Origin: Alviniconcha marisindica
Taxonomy: Eukaryota > Mollusca > Gastropoda > Provannidae
Reading direction: 5' to 3'
Length of the DNA: 64,000 nt
Assembly (NCBI GenBank): GCA_018857735.1
Contig: JABMCL010001569.1
Span: forward strand, 271,001-335,000
In this document: piece after piece, positions 1-30,420 of the stretch
How the letters are laid out: every line of letters begins with the position of its first letter
How positions within the stretch are numbered: position 1 is the first letter of the stretch
Notes under the pieces: generated by a model
Database searches by the model: none
The model's input: only the letters and a program-made list of their open reading frames with translations
Told to the model about the DNA's origin: nothing
Position numbers and translations under genes: made by a program

Positions 1-354
1 CAATTAAACCAGTCTAGCACAAAGCAGTTTGGATTAAAATAATGTACAGTACAGTGATCTTAGTAAAAAATCCCAGCAAAACAACAACAGCAACAACAAC
101 AACACGCATGCACGCACGCACACACACACACAGCACAACACACACAAAGAAAAAACCCATATTCACAGCAAGACACTGTACAGATAGATGTGATAGAAAG
201 CAGTCAGATGCTAGCCATAAGTATTTAGAAGCAATAATAAAACTAATATAAGCAAAACAGCCATCAGCTGAAAGTCTTTGTCTTTATCAGCTTATGTCTA
301 TTTGTGCTCAAATCTGTTTCCATATAATCATATATATATGTATCTTACACTTAC

Positions 355-3300
355 ATCTCATTTTATCCTCTAAGTTGCCTGTCAGAAATGTTGCCATTCC
401 CATCACATAGTCATCCAGTTTGAGATGCTGTGTGTTGGCACTGATGTCAAAGGTACGGAAAACTGAAGCAAAAACATGAAACAATGAGCTATGTTAACTT
501 TTTTTTGTGTGTGTGTGGGTAACATGTGTAAATCTGAACAAACAGGATACACAAATTCAAATTAAAAACTACAAACACAAGCTCTACCCTTGCAGTCAGT
601 TTTTCTACAGAACTCACCGTCATTTTCAGTAGCATAAAATGAAGTACAAAAATGCTGCACTTTTTGGGGAGCTTGAATGAGATATTAAGTATAAAATTTC
701 CACACACTCTGCTGAGTCAGCATAATAATTAATATATATATAACAAAATATAACCTTCATGCTCAGTAAGGTGGAAAGACACGTATATGTCTTATAATGA
801 CTTTAGATGCTGGAAATGGTAACAGCCAGTGAGCATCACGCAAGAAGGGTATGTGGTATTATCACACAGACAACTTACTTCTGTCCAAAAGAAAGTCATC
901 CAGCATGTCAAACTGGTTCATGAGATCATCACGCACAGAGTCACGGTCCAGACCTTTGTCTTTGCATTTGACATGGTAGTGTTCAACAAGGCTCTGCACC
1001 ACCTGTTTGTTCACTGAAAACACACAAGTGATCCTGCAGGTAAAATACATTACATAATAAGAGAGGAACGTGGTGGGAAATGGAAGTTACATATTATATA
1101 TAATATCAAAACCTCAAAATGTTCAAATCAGAATGCCCCAAACTTTTTGATCATCAACAATTACTCAAATCAACACCACATTCACTGAGTTGACAATCCT
1201 CATCTTTCTGTTCAGAAACTGAGGAAGGATTGCTTATATATATCTATATCTATCTATCTATCTATCTATATATATCATACTGGACAGACTTGTATTCTAT
1301 TTGTATGGTGGTCTTGTATTCTTCTGTATTATTGTACAATTCATATCTTTACTATGAGAGTGACACTGAGACTAAATTATTCTGAAGAAAATAATAAACA
1401 ATGTGAAAGAAAATCACCTTGCCTCTCACATTTTCTTTTGAAGAATCACCAGAATTGAACAATGAGTTGATTATTCTACTACCATTACACATGATTGTGG
1501 TTGTTGGTGAAGTGTACCATAATAAAAAATGTTTTCATTAATCCCTTACAGGAAATTTGGGATGCTGTACCTGGGTAAGGTTAAAGCAGCCATCAGAGCA
1601 ATGCTACCCATTCCTACAGTGTGTACAGTACTTTTGTGTAGTACAATGGTATGGCCATCAGTGTTTGGGATTGATGCATGCAACTACATACTGGGGCTGT
1701 ATGAACACTGCAAGAGAGTCTGCACTGAAAGTTGACTCTGGGAGAAAAATCTGTATAAATTTCTGTAGTGAACATGAGTAGTAAGGCATGGTCCATCTCA
1801 GTATTACTTCCACAGTCATAGTCTTAACACAAAAATGTAGACAATACTGTGAAGTCAAGATCACCTTAGAGTTAGACTTCTGTTAGGACTCCCACACTAC
1901 TGACCTATGTAATATATGTGCAATAAAGCCAACAAGACCGTGGGCTTCCTGTGGTGAAACATCAAGACCACCAACACACAACATACAAGGTACTTGTTAG
2001 ACCTGTGCTAGAGTATGACAGTTACTCTATGTCATGTCACTGTTGTCAACGTCAAGGCATCAGAAAAAGTTCAGAGGTGGGCAGCAAGATGAATGAAAAT
2101 GGACTACAGAAGACCAGCATGCATGGGCACAATGTGAGAAAAACCAAGCTGGCTGAAACTCAAACAGCTGAGAAAGAAAGCCCACCTCAACACCTGCAAG
2201 TTCCACCAAGGACTCATCCATATCAAGTCAAAGCAAAATCACTTACCAGCTGATCAAACAAGAAGGAATGCCAGACATGCATGCATACCCAGGACCTCAC
2301 CTACAACAGTCCATCTCAGTGGACACCTTACAGACGGAAGACCTTCCTTCCAAGGTCCATACCAGAGTGGAACAGTCTTCATCAGGAAGTCACCACAACT
2401 CACACCCCTGGCTCTTTTGTGACCAGTGTCTTCTCTCCTCTCAAACTCTAATGTGTTAATTAACAAAAACTGGAGTTTTGGTTGGTTAGGTTAAATTTGT
2501 TTAACGCCAAATTGTCTCAGAAAAGGTGCTGGCGGGGACTGAAATCCCAGGAGGTGAGGGAAGAGGGAAAAGTGGAGTGGTGCTGGTCATGGTTTTAACT
2601 CCAGAGTCCACTTCTTGATCTTGATCTTAAAATGTACACTTCTTCATCCAGCAGTCTGGCTTAGTGTAGCGGAATAGGGAATGTGTGTTGGTGGCCTGCT
2701 GGTGTTGTGTGGCTGCTACTAAGGCCCTGAAGTTCTGAACAGAGGTGGCGTGGACGGTGACATTGTCCAGGTGGTTTCAGTTGGTATCAGTCTTGACAAA
2801 GAAAGAGTTTTGTAGTTGTTCTGTGTGGCAGCATTGAAATATGCAGGCCCTATTGTTGTTTCTTATGTAGTCACCTATGGTGTTAGCCTTTGTGATGTAG
2901 CCATATGGTTGTTGGGGCTCTCGAGAATGTGTCTGCCTGGTTTTTGCTGAGTCAAAATTGGGATGCTGTGCCGGTACCAGTTCCTCAACCACCCTATAGA
3001 AGAGAGTCAGGCAGAGTAGTTGGCGGTGCTCTTGCAGAGGCTGTAGTTTGGTTTTCTTGAGGAGTCTGGTGACACTGCCGGGGGTCGTGGACCTGTAGTC
3101 GCCAGTGATGAAGCGTGCTGCATTGCGCTGGGTGCGCTCCATCAAGCCACTATGGTGGCTGGTTTGGTCTGGCCGGACACTCTTCCCTAATCCCAACCCT
3201 GACACTTTCCCTTTTCATTTCTCTGTCATCTTGTTAAATACTGAAAGCCCGCAAAGTGCTGGATAAACTTCATTACTTTGTTTACAAACATAAATTTCTT

Positions 3301-3433
3301 CTCAAATGTAATTGTATGAAATCAACATATAAAATATATGCATTAAAGAAACAAAAACATAAAGGAACATACGTTTTGTTTTACTGGTTAGCTCTGACAC
3401 TTTCTTTTCCAGCTGTGCTCGGTTTGATCCCAT
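355..3433 (-). CDS. Calaxin/EFCAB1-like EF-hand protein, 5' part (three exons, truncated by window edge)
   Basis: Three minus-strand exons join in phase: 3373-3433 (start codon at 3433), 879-1013 and 355-462, each with GT donor and AG acceptor. The joined part is 101 residues and begins MGSNRAQLEKKVSELTSKTK. It continues with a helical stretch and then DRIFRTFD, a degenerate EF-hand loop (about residues 71-82: D, S, N, Q and D at coordination positions, with the central Gly missing) and LTGNLEDKMR. This order matches the N-terminal half of EFCAB1/calaxin, where DRVFRGFD and an LRGSLEEKM segment occupy the same places. Family knowledge: calaxin is a Ca2+ sensor of the neuronal calcium sensor type bound to outer dynein arms in motile cilia and sperm. 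The last exon ends in phase 1, so the C-terminal EF-hands lie left of position 1. Intron 1 (1014-3372) contains two retrotransposon fragments. Another EFCAB1-like paralogue is possible. The weak first loop suggests the N-terminal EF-hand may not bind calcium. Confidence 0.72.
1234..1276. repeat. TATC/TA microsatellite
   Basis: Short run of TATC units merging into TA repeats inside intron 1 of the calaxin-like gene. Confidence 0.85.
1915..2460 (+). pseudogene. Degenerate non-LTR retrotransposon reverse transcriptase C-terminus
   Basis: Shifting plus-strand frames give CNKANKTVGFLW, then TYKVLVRPVLEYD, and finally RRKTFLPRSIPEWNSLHQEV. These are in the order typical of the end of jockey/CR1-type reverse transcriptases (ANRTLGFLRRN, YKTLVRPxLEYA, RxxFFPRTIxxWNxL). 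Frameshifts and stops break it. It lies antisense within intron 1 of the calaxin-like gene and should be inert. Confidence 0.7.
2655..3205 (-). pseudogene. Non-LTR retrotransposon reverse transcriptase C-terminal fragment
   Basis: The minus strand encodes about 140 open residues including ERTQRNAARFITGDY, TTPGSVTRLLKKTKLQPLQ and LCLTLFYRVVEELVP, ending near SFFVKTDTN. A weaker continuation to about 2655 resembles NHLDNVTVHATSV. These are the hallmark C-terminal motifs of jockey/CR1-like reverse transcriptases (QRRAARFVTGNY, SVTxML, LQxRR, SFFVKTVxxWNxLD). Endonuclease and catalytic palm are missing, so this is a 5'-truncated insertion. It is on the same strand as the host calaxin-like gene and opposite to the copy at 1.9-2.5 kb. 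Confidence 0.8.
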
Positions 3434-3679
3434 CTTTATTTCTGGAAATATACACCAACACACACAGTGGAGAGGGACGCCAGTTGCCAAGAAGAATGCG
3501 CATGTGCGGCTGCGGTATTATTATAAATAAAAAAATATATAATTTTTTTTATCGTAAGATATATGACTTTTTTAATAACAGTAGCGTGTTGTTTTACGAA
3601 AGTTGGTGATGTGATATATTCGCCAGTTTATAATATTTTTGTTTTTTTTATAAAGTCAGACCGCAGTCAAAGTTGAAAC
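3434..3679. promoter_or_regulatory. Shared divergent promoter between the calaxin-like gene and NMT
   Basis: Only 246 bp separate the two divergent start codons, so both 5' UTRs and core promoters must lie here or overlap. The half nearest the calaxin-like gene holds GTTGCC at 3483-3488, one good half of an RFX X-box (typical of ciliary genes) without a clear second half. It also holds TGCGCATGTGCGG at 3497-3509, resembling an imperfect NRF-1 site. The NMT start sits in AACATGGCGGAC, a YY1-like context common at animal housekeeping starts. The middle is AT-rich. Site assignments are pattern matches by eye. Confidence 0.5.
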
Positions 3680-21923
<18,244 letters not shown>

Positions 21924-22860
21924 GGTGCAACAGTGCTTTCGACTTTTCATGAACAGCAGTGCAGTGATTTCTGTCTGGTGTGAAGAACTCTGGTGATTCG
22001 TGAACATCGTGAACAGCTGCACATGGCACAGGATGGACAATCAGTTCACAGTGGAAGTGTGTTCCCTCTCTTCACTCAGTACGGACCACCTTTCTTTTTT
22101 TTCTTTTTTTTTTAATATTTAAAAAGTATTTTGTTTACAGTGAGGTAAACAGTGTTAGGTGTGACTTGAAGGCGTTTGGGATTTGTTTCGGATGTAGTTG
22201 ATTTTGCTAGAAAAATTAATATTTAATATTTCTAGCAACAGCAAGAATACATGTTTGAGAATCAAGAGAAAAGGGAATATCTTGTGTTAGTTTGGAAGGA
22301 AAGGTGTGGGGGAAGGGGGAGTGGGGGGTTTAGCAGATGATAGGGTGCTTCACCTTTTATTTGCAGGATGAAAGCATGGACATTGATGAACCATTCAAGA
22401 ACATGTTGCACGATACAGCAATCCCCCTTCTCCCCTCCCTTCCCCACACCAGCCATCACCACCACCACTCTCCTCCTTTTGTCAAGTTCAGTTCAGATCA
22501 AAAACACTGCTTTGAAGGGAAACCGGACCAAGGACACAAATAGGCCTGAATACATAGAAAGTGTGGCACTGATTTCCAGAAAGTCTGGTTCTGTTAGTAT
22601 GTATTTAACAGACATGCTTTAGTCTTTATTGCTTCGGATTTGAGCTCTTCTGGGCACAGCCGTGTTGGTTCACTCTCTACTAATGAAGAACAGGAAGAGG
22701 TTGGCTCGTGACCTCACAGGTGCAGAGGCCATACGCTGGTCAGTGTGCCGCAGTACAATGCTTTTGGCTGTATTTTGCATTGGTGGTAATGGAGCAAGTT
22801 AACACTGACGAGAGCAGTCCAATTTCCAATCCCTGCAGCTAATTTGTCAAAGTGACATAG

Positions 22861-23092
22861 TAGAACAGATCTAGGGAAATGTACTCACCTGTACGACAAA
22901 ACACAAGGAAACAATGAAATACAAGCGCTTTCGGCAGAAAATTGTCTTCTTCAGGTGCAATTGAAGACGACAATTTTCTGTTGAAAGCACTTGCGTTTCA
23001 TTGTTTCCTTGTGTTTCGTTGTATAGGTGAGTATGTTTCCCTAGATCTGTTCTATTTTGTCAACCTCACCAGCAGTTGTTCACTCATTCCTC
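22861..23092. mobile_element. Hairpin element with 13-bp flanking direct repeat
   Basis: About 95 bp at 22861-22955 (TAGAACAGATCTAGGGAAAT ... CAGAAAATTGTCTTCTTCA) are repeated inverted at 22965-23054, with a loop of about 10 bp. CAAAGTGACATAG occurs at 22848-22860 and again at 23093-23105. This suggests a 232-bp insertion (palindrome plus a 38-bp tail) with a 13-bp target duplication. That size fits target-primed retroelements such as Penelope-like or non-LTR elements better than cut-and-paste transposons. Confidence 0.65.
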
Positions 23093-23516
23093 CAAAGTGA
23101 CATAGATTTGAACAACACACCCACCCACACCCAACTCATCCCCCATTTCATCGTTATCAAACTCAGAGATGCTTACCAGTTGGCCGGTGCATTTGCTTCA
23201 GCACAGACTCTGGTTTTCTTGAAAGCCCTGTCAAGCACAAGAGCAGTTTCAAGAACTGCTTGATTTAGAACAATAATGGAAAACAAAGGATGCTCAGTTA
23301 TGCAGCCATTGTTCTCCAAACTTGAAACGGTTATGTTATTGTGTTTGCAGCAGGTATACTCGTTCGGGTACGGTGGTGATGTCAAACAAACATTGGTCAC
23401 AATTACACACTGTGTCACAGTCGCTTCTGCAACAGATTTAGATTCCCTTTCTTTCTCCCTCTCAGAAGTCTACTGCAGCTTCTCTTCTGCGTACTCCAGC
23501 TCAAAATTCAAGGATC

Positions 23517-23955
23517 AACAAACAAGGGAGTTGATTAGCGCTCAAAAGATGTCACACAAACACAACAACAAAGACCCGAGTTGCCTACAGTAACTCCTAC
23601 CTGGCATGTGAGTAAATACAAGGTACATAAACTCAACCAGAGGTACATGCTGAAAAAAAAGGATGCCCCCTAGTGGCATATATGCCCTTCATTTCAGGCA
23701 CGCTCTGTGACAGGTGTGCACAGGCATGAGACAAAACCAGTTTTCAATCAAGAGCGGACTCGGTCCTTTGATCTCAAAACTGGCTCAACATGTCAGGACA
23801 CAAATACACACATTTACGTGGTAGCCTCAGAGTGAATTGTCACTCTGAAACAGTACAAGGCCTAGTGCGACAGTTACGTTACCGTAGTTGACTTGGGTCA
23901 TTGCTGTCATGTTTGTGTGATGTCTTTTGAGTGCTAATTAACTCCCTTGTTTGTT
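23517..23955. mobile_element. MITE-like element with about 80-bp inverted termini
   Basis: The left arm, AACAAACAAGGGAGTTGATT continuing AGCGCTCAAAAGATGTCACA (23517-23595), matches the reverse complement of the right arm (23876-23955) with scattered substitutions. The middle is about 280 bp and non-coding. No clear target duplication. Confidence 0.65.
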
Positions 23956-24280
23956 AATTCAGCACAGGTGCTCTGAGCCTTGTTTTTTGTTTCAGATTGA
24001 GTCAAAGTTGAAGGGCTTTAGATTAACCCAGAATCCTTTTTGCGTATTCATGTTCAGACTATTTGCTGGTAAACTGGCTCTTGCAGCCTTCTGTGCTCAT
24101 AGGCAGTCTGCACCAGTGACGTCACAGACTGAATCAAAATGACAGCACTCATGTCGTGCTCAGTGTGACTTTCAAACGTCGATTTTGAACAAACTAAGGC
24201 CCTAAATTGAGCACAAATCATTGTGAGTGTATTTTTTGGGGTTCCATTCCTATTGATAGGACCTTTGATGTGTCTTTTTC

Positions 24281-24282
<2 letters not shown>

Positions 24283-24311
<29 letters not shown>
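24283..24311. repeat. Long poly-G run
   Basis: About 29 consecutive G residues, followed by ATGTGTCC. Strong G-quadruplex potential; length is probably unstable in assemblies. Confidence 0.9.
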
Positions 24312-25100
24312 ATGTGTCCTTGGTTTAGTGCCCCTTTAAGTGTTAATTATCAAAACTTCCATAGTTTTGTGACCATTTATTTTTCAGTGCTGCATGAAAT
24401 GTACTTTTTTTTTAAAGTGTTGAAGGAAATATTCCTGGGAATGTGGAATCTTTAGGCTTGTGCATGAACATGTATTATTGCTTCACAAGTACATGCCATA
24501 AGTATATATATATATATAAATGTGTAAAATGTGGACATTTTGAAGTGAGTATATTCTTCCTTTGAGTTGAAGTAGTGCACAAAGTTTTGTCCATTTGTGA
24601 AACAACTTCAAGCGAAGTGACATATACACCGTGCACGCTTCACAGATGCAACCTCCTCCACACAGCTTTTTCTGTCCTGGATCAACTCCTCAGCCCAGTG
24701 CACCTTTTGGTTAATACTTTCAGGTGGGTTGGGGGGCAGGGGGTGTCATCCAAATGCATCTTCAGACCAACTCTGAAGCCAGCTACAGTTTTAATCCTTT
24801 CCTTGTGTAATATTGTGGCTGAGAAATTTACAGGGAAGAGTCCAAACTTGATATTGGAATGATCTGGGAATTTATTTATTTTTATAGTAAATTCCTCTAG
24901 GTTTTAATTTGATAATATGTTTTTCATTCTCTCATTATTCTCTGTATCTTATTATAGCAGAATCTCTTGTGTTCCAACAAAGTTGCAGCATCTCGGAAAA
25001 GTCCTCCCACCCTACCCACCTACCCAGCTAAAAGCAAGACGAATAAAATTAAAACACCGTCTGATGTTTAGAGAATAAGTATTCTAATTTTGGAGCGCAA

Positions 25101-27560
25101 GATTTATTTTGATCTGGGGCATTATTTCCACTTCTTGTTTTTCATTGGCCATTCAGATTTGTCCCTCAAACTGCGCTCGGAAGACAGCGGCCGATGGAGC
25201 AACGTGTAGCCATAGAATATTTAACCATTAGTGAGACCCTGAGAGGGTCCTTGTCGGTTCTTGGGCCAAGTTGCACTTTGTTTTCATTCCTCCATGTGAA
25301 CTTAACAATGCTCTCAGAGCTGGGTGAGATTTTTTTTGAATGTGTGCAACTTTTTCGTATCTGCACGTTGAATGCATGCTTTCACTGCATGTGACTTTTC
25401 TGCATCTGCACGGTGAATGCATGCTCGTGCCACATCCTTGCTGTTCAGACCGCTGCATGCTGACCTCAGAAGTTTGACCTTGCCACATCAGAGAGGTTAC
25501 TATGGCTGAAAGCGTCCCTGGCCCAGGGAAGTGAAAGCATCTGACTTGACTGAAACCCTGCGGTCAAGCAGATACATAGCACAGTGTCTGTGACCTTGTA
25601 TAGTCTTCTTGACGTTGCCGGACACCTGATGAAATGGTGCTTGATTAGGAATTGCGCATCACGATCAGAGAAGTACTGTTTAATAAATTTAAAAAAGGAC
25701 ATCTCAAAGCTGATGTGAGATGTTGAATTTCCTCCCCTTTCCTGTTTTGTTTTCTTGCGACATGTACACATTGGTGTTAACTTAAGAGCTTGTGTATGCA
25801 GTTTTTAATGATTTTTTTAAAATTTGTGTTCTTTTTGGAATGAAATATTTTTGTGACAGAGTGTTGACTGCCCTTTCTAGATGGTTAACAGTAAACAGGA
25901 AAACAAAGAAGACGGAGAGAAAAATTTGAGATGATATGAAGTTTGAATGTTTCTTGTTTCACATGTAAGCATGTCTTTTAAAAATGATAACATTGATTTG
26001 CTGTATTTTATGAGTACATCCGGTCAAAATGTGGTGGATGTTGGAAGTGGATAGACTTGAACTTATGAATGGATGTGCATTTTAGCGTGTGTCTATGGTG
26101 TTTTCCCTTTCAGTGAACAGATGTTGCCTTGACAGTCTATTTTTTCATTCAGATCAGGATGTTTTAACAATAGATGTTTTTGCTTGTGGTTGCTATTCAC
26201 CGCGAAGCTGCCCGATTGCTGTTCTGCCTATGTTTTGTTTCATATTATTAACACATTTCTTTATATGTACTGCCATCTCATTTAGTTTATTCCACTATTG
26301 AAAACTTCAGTTTGAATGTCAAACATTTTTCTTTTTTGTACTCTCTCTGCATCTTTTTTGTGACATGTCTGTTGTTGCTGTTTTCTGTTAAAAATAAATA
26401 AATATATATATATTTTTTTAATAGTGTTACAATATTACTGTTACAGTGTTAGGATTTATTTTATTTTATTTTTTATCAGTACTAGTTACTAGTTTTGATA
26501 ATAAAATGGTAGGATTCCAAGTCTTTTTAGGTGAAGGGGGGTGGCTGAGTGGGAGCCACTGACTCCCTCCCCTCTTTCCAACCAGTGCTACCCCCTTCCA
26601 CCACTGCCTGTGTGACCCCCTCCCCTGCACCTTCAGTGCATCCCCCCCCCCCCCCCCCCCACATTGCTGGGGACCAGTGCTCCCTCCCCCCTTCCAATAT
26701 TTTATATTTTTATAACTGATCTTCTGAAATAAAAAACAACAACAACAACTGAATAAGCTGTCAGGAAACAGATGAATAAAATGGAGAGGTCATCAGCAGT
26801 TCTGATATAGCAAACCCGTGAGTGCAACGGTTTCATTCTTTCACTTTTCCATGTGCTCTGTCTGTTTGGTTGCTGAGAGAAAGAAGACGGAAGGGATGTG
26901 AATGTCTTTTGCATTAGCATTTCTCTCTGCATGTCTGTCCTCGAGTTTTGATTTGTGTATATATATATACATGTGCGTATGCTGAAGAATCCATGTTTTG
27001 TTTACTCTGCAACCATTTTGTATTGCATCTGCTGAAAACAAACATTTAAGTTGTATATTCATTGACCTTTGTTTTTTGTCAGGTAGTTTGGTAAGGGGGA
27101 AAGTTGTCAGTTGAGTATGTGTTCTGTGTGTACACAAAGTGGATATTTTAGGAAGATGAGAGGTTAAAGATCAGTCTGTGACCTTGGACATATCAATTTA
27201 AAAAAAAAAATCCCCTTCTAATTCCATACAATCAGCTGCTTCACACTATCACAATAAAGTTGGAAACACCACTTCCTGCACAGAACATACTTTTTTTCCC
27301 AAAGCCTGTCTGGTAAACTGTTTATGTTTCAATATTCAAATGCATAATATGATGACAGATGACACTGCTTTTAGCAACCTGTACTAAGATGCAAGGTGTC
27401 TTTTACTAGTTTTAGTAGCCCATTTGTGTAACCCACTTATTGCAAAACCCTTAGCAAAACAAATCCACTGAACCTCTTGTGTTAGAGTGATCAGCAGTTT
27501 TTGTTCTCAGCTCTTTCTCCACACGTAGGACAGCATGTGACATAGTTATAGTACACAGTA
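25101..27560. other. Intergenic DNA without recognised genes
   Basis: I see only a small duplicated word around 25340-25425 (TCTGCACGTTGAATGCATGC and TCTGCACGGTGAATGCATGC), a poly-C run at 26641-26661, and AT-rich stretches with several AATAAA motifs. Confidence 0.6.
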
Positions 27561-27850
27561 TGTTCAGTTCAGTTCAAGATGGTGTCTAGCTGCTTGGAAA
27601 AGCCCATAATGCCCTCCACCCAGTCTCTGAGAAGTTTCCACAGTGTTGCCTTTGAATCAGTTCCAATGTTCGTCTGATTGATGATGGCCCTCTCTTGTCC
27701 TTTCAAGGAAGATTGTCGAGTGCTTCCTCTTTCAACATCTCTCCTCCAGGTGATCGGTGCCCACAGATAGTGTCTCAAGCTCCTCAGCACTTCAGATCTT
27801 CTGAGAAGCAAGCCACTTGTGAGGGTTGTTTTCCCGCCAATGTATCTGCT
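27560..27850 (-). pseudogene. Retrotransposon RNase H C-terminal tail
   Basis: The minus strand reads SGLLLRRSEVLRSLRHYLWA, then RGSTRQSSLKGQERAIINQT and LWKLLRDWVEG, ending near a stop at 27569. The same protein tail occurs on the plus strand at 37.6-38.0 kb, preceded there by MPRVKGNDRADRL. The HxGVxGNxxAD motif plus this tail marks an RNase H-bearing non-LTR element. Only the tail remains here. Confidence 0.7.
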
Positions 27851-29820
27851 TTATGGCAAATTACTTCTGAATATAACTCTTTAAATAATACAGAGGATAC
27901 TTAGGACATGTTTGCAGGCAGCAGTACACCATGTTGCTGGTCTTCTGTGCTTTTGTGAATTCTCCTGAGGAGCAGTTTTCAGAATGGCTGTTTCTGGCTA
28001 GCTAAAACATCTTTGAGACCAAATTTGTTGAAAGGAAAGGACACCAGCAATACAGTTCTTTTGAGAAGGGAAAAAAGCTTAGGCAGTATTGATTGCCTTG
28101 GGCATGTTCTTCCATTAATTTGTACAATCTGGGAGGATTATTGACTCAAAGAAAAATGTGAATCCGCAGCGGTGAGTGTTGGGCCAACGTTAACTCTGTG
28201 TTAGTTGTGTATATATTCTAAGCCTGACCTGTGCCCAGTGTTATTATTTTTAATTGGCAGATCTGTTGGTGACCCTTTTAGATGGATCACATAAAACAGC
28301 CAGTTTTGTAATCTTCGCCATTCCCGCCATTAAAAAAATGCTGCCTTTCACCCCTCATCAATGTCGCTTTATTTGTCCAGTGTTTACAATTTACAGCATT
28401 TTTTTCTTGTCAAAGAATTGGCCCAGTAAACATCGTAATTATTTATTATTGCTGTAGGCTAATGTTCTGCTGCTTTAAGATGAATTTAGGCCAAGTTTTG
28501 TTTCATGTACAAAGTCGAAGTTGTTAAAAGGCAATGCCAATAATTTTTCAAAGCACGTTTTTGTTGTTGTTGCTGCTGTTAATGTTGTTGTTAGGTCTCT
28601 TTGAATTTTGAATGTGAATTACATAATATGCAAAGCATTTCACCTGATTCAGGATTATGTAGGAAAAGTAAGTGGAAACAAATTTCTTCTTTTTGTCACT
28701 ACTGTCAGTGTGTCTGCGGCATGACTATTCTGTTGTTCCTCAAAGGGCAATTGGATACCTGTTATGAATTGTTAGTATTTTCCCAATTGTGATGTGGTAG
28801 GGCTTTCATTTGTTATACCTACCCCCATCCTCCCTCCTGCAATAGAAACTTGACTGGTTTGCCTCTGATCATTTCCTTGCGAGGACCGCATAGTTTATTG
28901 TTTCATGCGCACTCTCAAACCATCCCATGCCTTCAGTCGATTTCAAGGTAACAGCAGACAACAAAACAAAGTGGAAAATTTTGTTTCTTCAGTAAGCTCT
29001 GGAACTAAAGATGCACTGCACTGTTGTTGCAGGCTTGATGAATGCATACACAGGATCAGCTACGTATGTGTACGCAGAACCTTTTTGCGATCTTGACCTT
29101 TACTGAAGGGGGTGAAGGTTGCGTAGCATTTCTTCTAAAAATTCAAAGGTGTGTGTCCAGGCCTTGCTGTGAGAGGGTTTGTTATTGTTTGTGTGACCAT
29201 AGGACTGTTTTGATGACATGAAACATACACAGCATTTTTTCAGGGGGTGGGGGTTGGTCCTCAACCTTGACACTTTGCCTGTCAGGCTCACCAGCCTCCT
29301 CACTGCTTGCTGATTCTCTGTATTTTAGAATGTCAGAATTTTTAGCCATGGATATCAACATTGGCAACATTGTTGTAACTTTCTCTTTTTTTTAACTGAC
29401 ATTTTTGATAAGTTCACTTGAGCTCCTTTGGAGAGATCCCTTCAAGTGTGACTTGCACTGCAAGCTTATTGTGTGAGTTTTACGTATGACTCTGTCTCGA
29501 GTGCTCATCGCTACAGCATTATCCCTCCATGGTGTATGATGCATCACTTTTGACCAGTGGTTCAGTTAGCATGGCTTTTGGGGTCATAAATTTTGTCCGC
29601 TTTGTCTTTGTCATAAGAAAATGTTCACAGAGAATATGTGAGAATTGAAACTTGATTTTTTTTTTAAATTCTTGCTCCAAGGGGTGTCTCGAAGTTATGC
29701 CTCACGTTACGTAATGTGGTGTGTATCAAAATCGTGACTTGTGACATGCACCAAAGTTATGACCTGTGTTGCTTGTGACATGTGTCCAAGTTAAACTCAA
29801 TATACCACTTTAGTTTGTGT
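27851..29820. other. Intergenic DNA without recognised genes
   Basis: Unique-looking, AT-moderate DNA. Several short open frames at 28.2-29.3 kb have no family motif and no consistent splice context. Confidence 0.55.
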
Positions 29821-30420
29821 CAAGGCGCTACCTTGTGTTCCATGTGGTACGTATCAAGGCGATGCCTTGTGTTTTATGTGGTACGTATCAAGGCGATACC
29901 ATGTGTGCCATGTGGTATGCATCAAGGCGATGCCATGCATCCCATGTGACATACTTTTAGATGCTCAGTGTTCCATGTGGTACGCATCAAGGCAATACCT
30001 GGTGTTCTACGTGGTATGCATCAAGGCTGTTCCATGTGATATGCATCAAAGTGACGCCTTGTGTTCTACATGCACATGGAGGTGATGCCTCATGTTTCAT
30101 GTTGTATCCATCAAGGTGACGCCTTACGTTCCACATGGAACACCTGGATGTGATGCTGTGTGTTCCATGTGGTATGCGTGAAGGCGATACCGTGTGTGCC
30201 ATGTGGTACACATTAAGACGATGCCATGCGTTCCATGTTGTATCCATCAAGGCGATGCCTTACTTTCAGTGTGGAACGCATGCTGCGTGTGGTATGCATC
30301 AAAGCAATGCCCTATGGAACACATGATGCCTTGTGTTCCATGTGGTATGCATTAAGGTGATGCCCCATGTTCTATGTGGTATGCATCAAAGTGATGCCGT
30401 GTGTTCCAGAGGGTGTGTAT
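29820..30420. repeat. Irregular minisatellite of about 40 bp
   Basis: Repeated variants of TGTTCCATGTGGTATGCATC followed by AAGGCGATGCC, about 14 copies with variable spacing and substitutions. Open frames across it are repeat artefacts. Confidence 0.85.

Larger units (their letters stand above)
21924..25100 (+). other. NMT 3' UTR and downstream DNA
   Basis: Non-coding DNA follows the NMT stop at 21921-21923. The first canonical AATAAA I noticed is near 25042, and others are at about 25682 and 26391, so the true polyadenylation point is uncertain. The stretch contains the two fold-back elements listed separately. A CT/CCAC-rich stretch at 22420-22470 is open in one frame but shows no homology. 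Confidence 0.5.

Noticed and set aside
1529..1864. Overlapping short frames on both strands near 1.5-1.9 kb
   Set aside because: Cys/Trp-rich but open on both strands and without splice or family support; probably unrecognised repeat.
29867..30326. Met/Cys/His-rich frames on both strands
   Set aside because: Minisatellite translation.
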